NCBI GenBank assembly: GCA_963969395.1
Contig: OZ017801.1
Span: 4,280,501-4,344,500 of the forward strand
Reading direction: 5' to 3'
From: Pseudoscleropodium purum
Lineage: Eukaryota; Streptophyta; Bryopsida; Hypnales; Brachytheciaceae
Length of the DNA stretch: 64,000 nt
The position numbers were made by a program, and so were the translations under genes. Shown here piece by piece: positions 61,784 to 64,000 of this stretch (the first letter of the stretch is position 1; each line of letters starts with the position of its first letter). A model generated the notes under the pieces. It saw only the letters and a program-made list of their open reading frames with translations. It did not search any database and was not told where the DNA came from.

Positions 61784-61911
61784 AACTGAGTTAGTATATT
61801 GTTACCTCGTCGATACCACCACCGTTTTAGTTCAAAGTCTCTGCATCTACACCAGCACCAAGAAAAATCTTACAGAACTTGGGTGTTGGTGTTGGTCCAG
61901 ACGCATTAAAC

Positions 61912-64000
61912 TCAAATGCTCCTTGGTTTTTGCGGATACTGCCGATGAAATTCTTGAATCATTTCAGGGGCGTTGTCGAGATTAGAGGCAGGCTCCCATG
62001 TTCTTTCGCTAACTTCGTAGCTTTGCCAATGCACAAGATATTCAAGTCGTCGTCGATGGATGCGGGAGTTAAGAATCTCTGAAACTTCAAATTCCTCTTC
62101 ACCTTCAATTTCAATTGGAGGCGGAGATTCTTGATTCCTTCTTAGCAGTGTTGATTCTTTGTAGGGCTCGAGGAGATAGACGTGAAATACGGGATGAATC
62201 TTCATAGAAGGAGGTAGCTCCAATTGATAAGCTACCTTGTTGATTTGTTTGGCGATTGAAAACGGCCCTAGGCGGCGGTAGTCAAGTTTGTTAAATGGCC
62301 GTCGAGTCTTTAAATTTTGACGGAGCAGCCAAACCTTGTCTCCAATAGAAATCAAAGGATGTTGCTTGCGAGACTTATCTGCATTGGTTTTTTTATGCTC
62401 CTGGGCTTCAAGAAGTTTTTCTTTCATCTGCTTCTGGATATCAGATAGTCGGGTAGCAAGATCTGTAGCAGCTGGATTCTCTGAGATGTTGAGATTGAAT
62501 TGATCAAACTTTGGATGATGGCCGTAATTTGCAAAGAAAGGCGTCTGTCGGGTAGACCCTTGCAATGTATTGTTGTATGCAAACTCCGCTAGTGGCAATA
62601 AGTCCGTCCAATTATCTTGATGGTAATTGATGGTGCAGCACAAGTACTGCTCCAACACTTGATTGACGCGCTCGGTTTGTCCGTCGGTCTGAGGATGGTT
62701 TGCTGAAGACAATTTGATCTCCATCTCTAGGATTTTGAATAAGGATTGCCAAAACTTGGATGTGAATTGCGTCCCACGATCAGAGATAATATCGGTGGGT
62801 AAGCCATGGATTCTGTAGACATTGTCTACAAAGAGTTTTGCTGTTTCTTCGTCGGTAACTGTCTTGTGACACGGAATAAAGTGCGCCATCTTGATGAGCC
62901 GGTCGACAACAACAAAAATAGAATCAAAGGTCTTGGACGGCGGAAGATCCACTATGAAGTCCATGGATATGGATGTTCATGGCTTCTCAGGAATTGGCAA
63001 TGGTTGAAGTAGTCCGTATGGCCGATGACGAGGAATCTTGGACCTTGAACAAGTGTCACATGTCGTGACATATTCTTTAACGGCCTTCCACATTTGGAGC
63101 CACCAAAAATCCCGAGATATGAGCTCCATGGTCTTGTTATAAACAAAATGTCCTGTCGATGGAAAATCGTATCGGGATTGGAGCACTCGGAGCCGACATG
63201 GGCCTTCAGGGATATAAAGCAATCCTTGATAATATAGCAGCCCATCTTGGAACTGGAATCTTGGATCATAATCATCTCGGAGTGTCTCACCTCCATATGA
63301 TCTACGAATCTGTGGACTGGACGTAGGTTGATTCGGAGATTCCAAATCTATAAACTTTGAATCAGGAATTTGAGAGTCCATTCTTGGAATTTCTCCAAGG
63401 CTAGGATTACCAGCATTGTTCTTGAGTTTCAAGGCCAAAGGATCAGATTGCAAACTCACTCGGATTTCTTGGAGAAACGATGTATCCACCGAAGTTGTGG
63501 TGCGCATAGCCTTGAGCTAGAGTTGTTCGGGCTTGATTAGAGTAAACCATTGCTGATCGTAAGCTGCGTCTCCCTCTTTGGGTGCAAGATACGCTCGTCG
63601 AGAAAGAGCGTCAGACCGAATTTGTTGGGAACCGGGATGGTAGGTGATGACAAAGTTAAAGCGCGAAAGTGATATACTCCAACGGGCTTGTCGTCGATTC
63701 AACACCTTAGCAGACATGAAATACTCGAGGTTCTTGTGGTCAGTATAGACTGTAACTGGATGTTGAGCTTCTTCGAGGAAATGTCGCCACTCTTGGAATA
63801 AATCAATAATAGCTAAGAGTTCCTTGTCGTGGATTTCGTAATTGATCTCCGCGGCAGTGAACTTTCTTGAATGGAATGCGACAAGATGGAGGCGTCCGTC
63901 TTTGCTAGATTGCGAGAGGACCGCTCCAAGGGCAAAATCAGAAGCATCCGTTTCTAGGAAGAACGATTTTTGAAAGTCAGGATGTGTCAAGATAGGCGCC
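61912..64000 (-). pseudogene. Ty3/gypsy chromovirus pol: RNase H, integrase, chromodomain (5' part outside window)
   Basis: One frame runs from the window edge (APILTHPDF, end of reverse transcriptase) with stops only at 63,517-63,519 (TAG) and 62,977-62,979 (TGA). RNase H: FLETDASDFALGAVLSQ, YTDHKNLEYF, RSDALSRR. Integrase zinc-binding region: GHFVYNKT...CDTCSRSK, where the first His position is Tyr (63,169-63,171). Catalytic core: MDFIVDLPPS, SDRGTQF, HPQTDGQTERVNQ. Then a GPF module (RRLGPFSIAKQINKVAYQLE) and a C-terminal chromodomain (EILNSRIHRRRLEYLVHW...WEPASNL), which places it among chromoviruses. The second stop falls at a position that is normally Trp (EKPW). The copy is probably immobile. 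Confidence 0.92.

Noticed and set aside
1..64000. tRNA, rRNA or CRISPR arrays
   Set aside because: No cloverleaf-like genes, rRNA signatures or regularly spaced identical repeats with unique spacers were recognised.

Overview
This is nuclear DNA of a land plant. The protein-coding content is plant-like: an intron-containing dirigent protein, an intron-rich secreted alpha-type carbonic anhydrase, PIF/Harbinger, hAT-like and Stowaway-like DNA transposons, and a Ty3/gypsy element whose integrase carries a chromodomain. The background is strongly AT-rich, genes are sparse and old repeats are many. A bryophyte, lycophyte or fern would fit, possibly a recombination-poor or sex-linked region, but nothing here fixes the species.

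Layout. Bases 1-15,100 are AT-rich intergenic DNA with several copies of one dispersed repeat (R1), a Stowaway-like MITE, a small hAT-like MITE, a 94-codon membrane-protein ORF (3848-4132, minus) and a decayed PIF/Harbinger transposase (about 11,740-12,567). From about 15,130 to 54,690 lies a very large inverted duplication: arm A1 about 15,128-28,240, arm A2 about 44,170-54,690. Each arm has a nearly identical core (A1 20,110-26,673; A2 45,221-49,287) inside flanks that are clearly more diverged. The core holds the carbonic anhydrase gene in both arms (24,449-26,025 plus; 45,869-47,445 minus). Only arm A1 also has the head-to-head dirigent gene (20,873-22,188 minus), which sits between two 148-bp direct repeats. 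Arm A2 has a single copy of that repeat and no dirigent gene.

The loop of the palindrome is mostly a 12-kb composite element (30,269-42,297) with hAT-like ends (TAGGGTTGAC / CAGGATTGAC) and a perfect 8-bp target duplication (ACCAAATA). It holds GC-rich arrays of GGACGG-type motifs and three decayed cargo genes: a RING-H2/coiled-coil protein, a Gly/Ser/Tyr-rich protein sharing the first one's N-terminal domain, and a protein-kinase-like gene. Nearly all their damage is in-frame stop codons. Three related MITEs (CATGGTTGTCAT ends, 8-bp target duplications) are present in arm A2 and absent from the matching sites of arm A1.

Right of the palindrome is a smaller, second palindrome (about 53,815-55,270 versus 56,880-58,295). 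Its spacer holds a fused relic of the carbonic anhydrase promoter and the dirigent upstream region. Next comes another hAT-like end (58,296) with an unrecognised 159-codon gene and a degenerate tandem array. The window closes inside a Ty3/gypsy chromovirus on the minus strand (3' LTR 60,829-61,469; integrase and RNase H to 64,000). All coordinates and similarity statements come from reading the sequence by eye; identities are approximate.
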